From Candidatus Pacearchaeota archaeon (GTDB lineage: Archaea > Nanobdellota > Nanobdellia > Pacearchaeales > GW2011-AR1), in the NCBI GenBank assembly GCA_016866915.1, contig VGKR01000024.1:1-6626 (forward strand): 6,626 nucleotides of DNA, written 5' to 3'. Positions within the stretch are counted from its first letter, which is position 1. Each line of letters begins with the position of its first letter. Positions 5,451 through 6,626 of the stretch are shown here, one piece after another. Both the position numbers and the translations under genes were made by a program. The notes beneath the pieces are model-generated. The model made no database searches, was not told where the DNA came from, and saw only the letters and a list, made by a program, of their open reading frames with translations.

Positions 5451-6053
5451 ATGTTCTATTTAATAGATGTAGATGACCATGTAAGAGTTGAACCAAAACT
5501 ATTCGGTTTATCTACTTTAGAAGCTGTTGAAAGGCAGTTAAAAGAAATTTATGCAAATTATTATGACAAAGAATTTGGAAAAGTTATAACTGTTGTTGAA
5601 GTCATAAATGTTGGTGAAGGTGTGCTTATTCCTGGAGATGGCGCAGCTTATTACAGCACTCAATTTAGACTTTTAGTATGGAAACCAGAGCTTCATGAAC
5701 TTGTTTCTGGAATTGTATCAGAAGTAGCTACTTTTGGAGCTTTTGTAAATCTTGGAGTCATGAGAGGAATGATTCACATAAGCCAAACAATGGAAGATTA
5801 TGTAACATTCAGCAAAACAAATATTCTGACAGGAAAAGCTTCCAAGAGAAGTTTAAAGCAGGGAGATTTGTGCCATCTAAGAATTGTTGCTGTAAGTCAT
5901 AAAAGAGATGAGCCAAAAATCGGATTGACAATGAGACAACCTGATTTAGGTAAGCTTGAATGGATTAAAGAAGATCAATTAAAGAAAGACAGAGAGACAG
6001 CAAAAATAATGAAGATTCAAACAAAAGCAGCTAAGGGAGGAAAAAAGAAATAA
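5451..6053 (+). CDS. rpo7: DNA-directed RNA polymerase subunit Rpo7 (RpoE1)
   Basis: Rpo7 is the archaeal counterpart of eukaryotic RPB7. With Rpo4 it forms the polymerase stalk, which helps open promoters and binds emerging RNA. The 200-residue protein begins with the N-terminal tip domain (MFYLIDVDDHVRVEPKLFG, with GEGVLIPGDGAAYY near 55-68) and continues with an S1-type OB fold from about 80 to 160 (LVSGIVSEV, FGAFVNLG, MRGMIHISQ, KIGLTMRQP). A Lys-rich tail of about 30 residues (ending KAAKGGKKK) makes it slightly longer than the usual 185-190. The ATG fits both the conserved N-terminus and the upstream TATA box. spt4 starts one base after the stop codon, so the two are one transcript. 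Family assignment is very secure. Confidence 0.97.
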   Translation: MFYLIDVDDHVRVEPKLFGLSTLEAVERQLKEIYANYYDKEFGKVITVVEVINVGEGVLIPGDGAAYYSTQFRLLVWKPELHELVSGIVSEVATFGAFVNLGVMRGMIHISQTMEDYVTFSKTNILTGKASKRSLKQGDLCHLRIVAVSHKRDEPKIGLTMRQPDLGKLEWIKEDQLKKDRETAKIMKIQTKAAKGGKKK

Positions 6054-6054
6054 A

Positions 6055-6243
6055 ATGCCAAAAGTGAAAGCATGTAAAATTTGCAATGCTATCTACGAAG
6101 AAGATAAATGCCCAAACTGCGATGCAAAAGAATTTACAGAAAGCTCAAAAGGGAGAATAGTTGTTCTTAATCCCGAAAAATCAGAAATAGCAAAGAAACT
6201 TAATCTAAAAACAAAAGGGAACTTTGCAATTAAAACAAGATAA
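6055..6243 (+). CDS. spt4: Transcription elongation factor Spt4 (RpoE2)
   Basis: Spt4 is a small zinc protein that binds the NGN domain of Spt5; the complex clamps RNA polymerase on DNA and promotes processive elongation. The 62-residue protein has the four expected zinc cysteines, C7 and C10 in KACKIC and C19 and C22 in KCPNC, followed by the short beta region with GRIVVLNPEKSEIAKKL (about 33-49) typical of archaeal Spt4. The ATG follows the rpo7 stop after a single base (TAA-A-ATG); a GGAGG inside the last rpo7 codons lies 14 bases upstream, too far to be an ideal ribosome site, so reinitiation is likely. Its place after rpo7 is a classic archaeal arrangement. Confidence 0.93.
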   Translation: MPKVKACKICNAIYEEDKCPNCDAKEFTESSKGRIVVLNPEKSEIAKKLNLKTKGNFAIKTR

Positions 6244-6258
6244 TAAAAAATAAACAAA

Positions 6259-6615
6259 ATGGAATTAAAAATTAATGAAGAACGTGAAAATCCTCTTTTT
6301 GATAGAAAAGAGGTCTCTGGAATTGTTTCTTCTGAAAAAACACCTAGCAGAAATGAGATTTTGCAGATTCTTTCGTCAAAATACTCAATTCCTGCTGAAA
6401 ACATAAAAATAAAAAAAATCACAGGAAAATTCGGAAAAAAACTTTTTTTAATTGAAGCTAATATTTATTCTTCAAAACAAAGAAAAGATGAAATTGAGTT
6501 AAAAAAGAAAAAAGAAAAAGAAGCTGAGAGCAAGGCTTCTGAAAAAATAGAGGCGAAGAAAATCGAAATTGAAGAAACAGAAGTTGAACCAGCAGAAGAA
6601 GGAGCTTCAGAATAA
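6259..6615 (+). CDS. rps24e: Small ribosomal subunit protein S24e with charged C-terminal tail
   Basis: S24e is a small-subunit protein shared by archaea and eukaryotes. Residues 1-75 match the family: ERENPLFDRKEVSG near the start, TPSRNEIL near 28-35, a variable middle, and KKITGKFGKKLFLIEANIY near 52-70. After about residue 72 the usual core ends and a tail of roughly 45 residues follows, first Lys/Glu-alternating (likely a helix) and then strongly acidic (ETEVEPAEEGASE). The total of 118 is near the upper range for archaeal S24e. The gene follows spt4 after 15 A-rich bases with no clear Shine-Dalgarno sequence. The dephospho-CoA kinase gene (DUF359) that often lies between spt4 and rps24e in other archaea is absent. 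Confidence 0.92.
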   Translation: MELKINEERENPLFDRKEVSGIVSSEKTPSRNEILQILSSKYSIPAENIKIKKITGKFGKKLFLIEANIYSSKQRKDEIELKKKKEKEAESKASEKIEAKKIEIEETEVEPAEEGASE

Positions 6616-6616
6616 A

Positions 6617-6626
6617 ATGCCAAAAA
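6617..6626 (+). CDS. Start of next gene, probably ribosomal protein S27ae (partial)
   Basis: An ATG follows the rps24e stop after one base (TAA-A-ATG), the same junction seen between rpo7 and spt4. Only Met-Pro-Lys and one base of the fourth codon are inside the window. The identity is inferred from gene order: rps27ae usually follows rps24e in archaea. The residues alone prove nothing. Confidence 0.45.

Noticed and set aside
6093..6422. Minus-strand frame across spt4 and rps24e
   Set aside because: It is antisense to two securely identified genes and would span their junction; its hydrophobic look is a by-product of reversing Lys/Glu-rich codons.

Overview
The window looks like a chromosomal segment of an archaeon, probably a small-genome DPANN lineage of the Woesearchaeota/Pacearchaeota/Nanoarchaeota type. 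The archaeal assignment rests on genes for Rpo7 (RpoE1), Spt4 (RpoE2) and ribosomal protein S24e, and on TATA boxes of the form TTTATAAA or TTTAAAAA about 26 bases before start codons. The lineage is inferred from high A+T content, compact gene spacing and protein style, not from a database search.

The left part (1-3603, minus strand) carries tRNA-Trp, nrdR and nrdJ in transcription order. nrdJ encodes an adenosylcobalamin-dependent (class II) ribonucleotide reductase. It has no stop codon in the window, so its C-terminus lies beyond position 1. nrdR encodes the zinc-ribbon/ATP-cone repressor that controls RNR genes in bacteria. Two palindromes resembling the bacterial NrdR box precede nrdR. 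They are 31 bp apart centre to centre, the arrangement known from bacteria, and the archaeal TATA box lies exactly in the 15-bp spacer. This suggests a bacterial-type repressor built into an archaeal promoter by blocking TBP/TFB access.

The middle part (3651-4954, minus strand) is a two-gene unit: a 186-residue protein with a possible helix-turn-helix, followed with a 1-base stop/start overlap (TAATG) by a 247-residue PIN-domain protein. It resembles a toxin-antitoxin or regulator-nuclease pair, but I cannot name either family.

The right part (5043-6626, plus strand) is a conserved archaeal transcription/translation cluster: a small Fcf1-like PIN protein, rpo7, spt4, rps24e and the first codons of what is probably rps27ae. 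An 88-bp region with divergent TATA boxes separates it from the middle unit. Several genes appear to be leaderless.

No mobile element, CRISPR array or replication origin was seen. No gene-free stretch exceeds 300 bases; the longest (3349-3532) holds the nrdR promoter/operator and a probable tRNA terminator.
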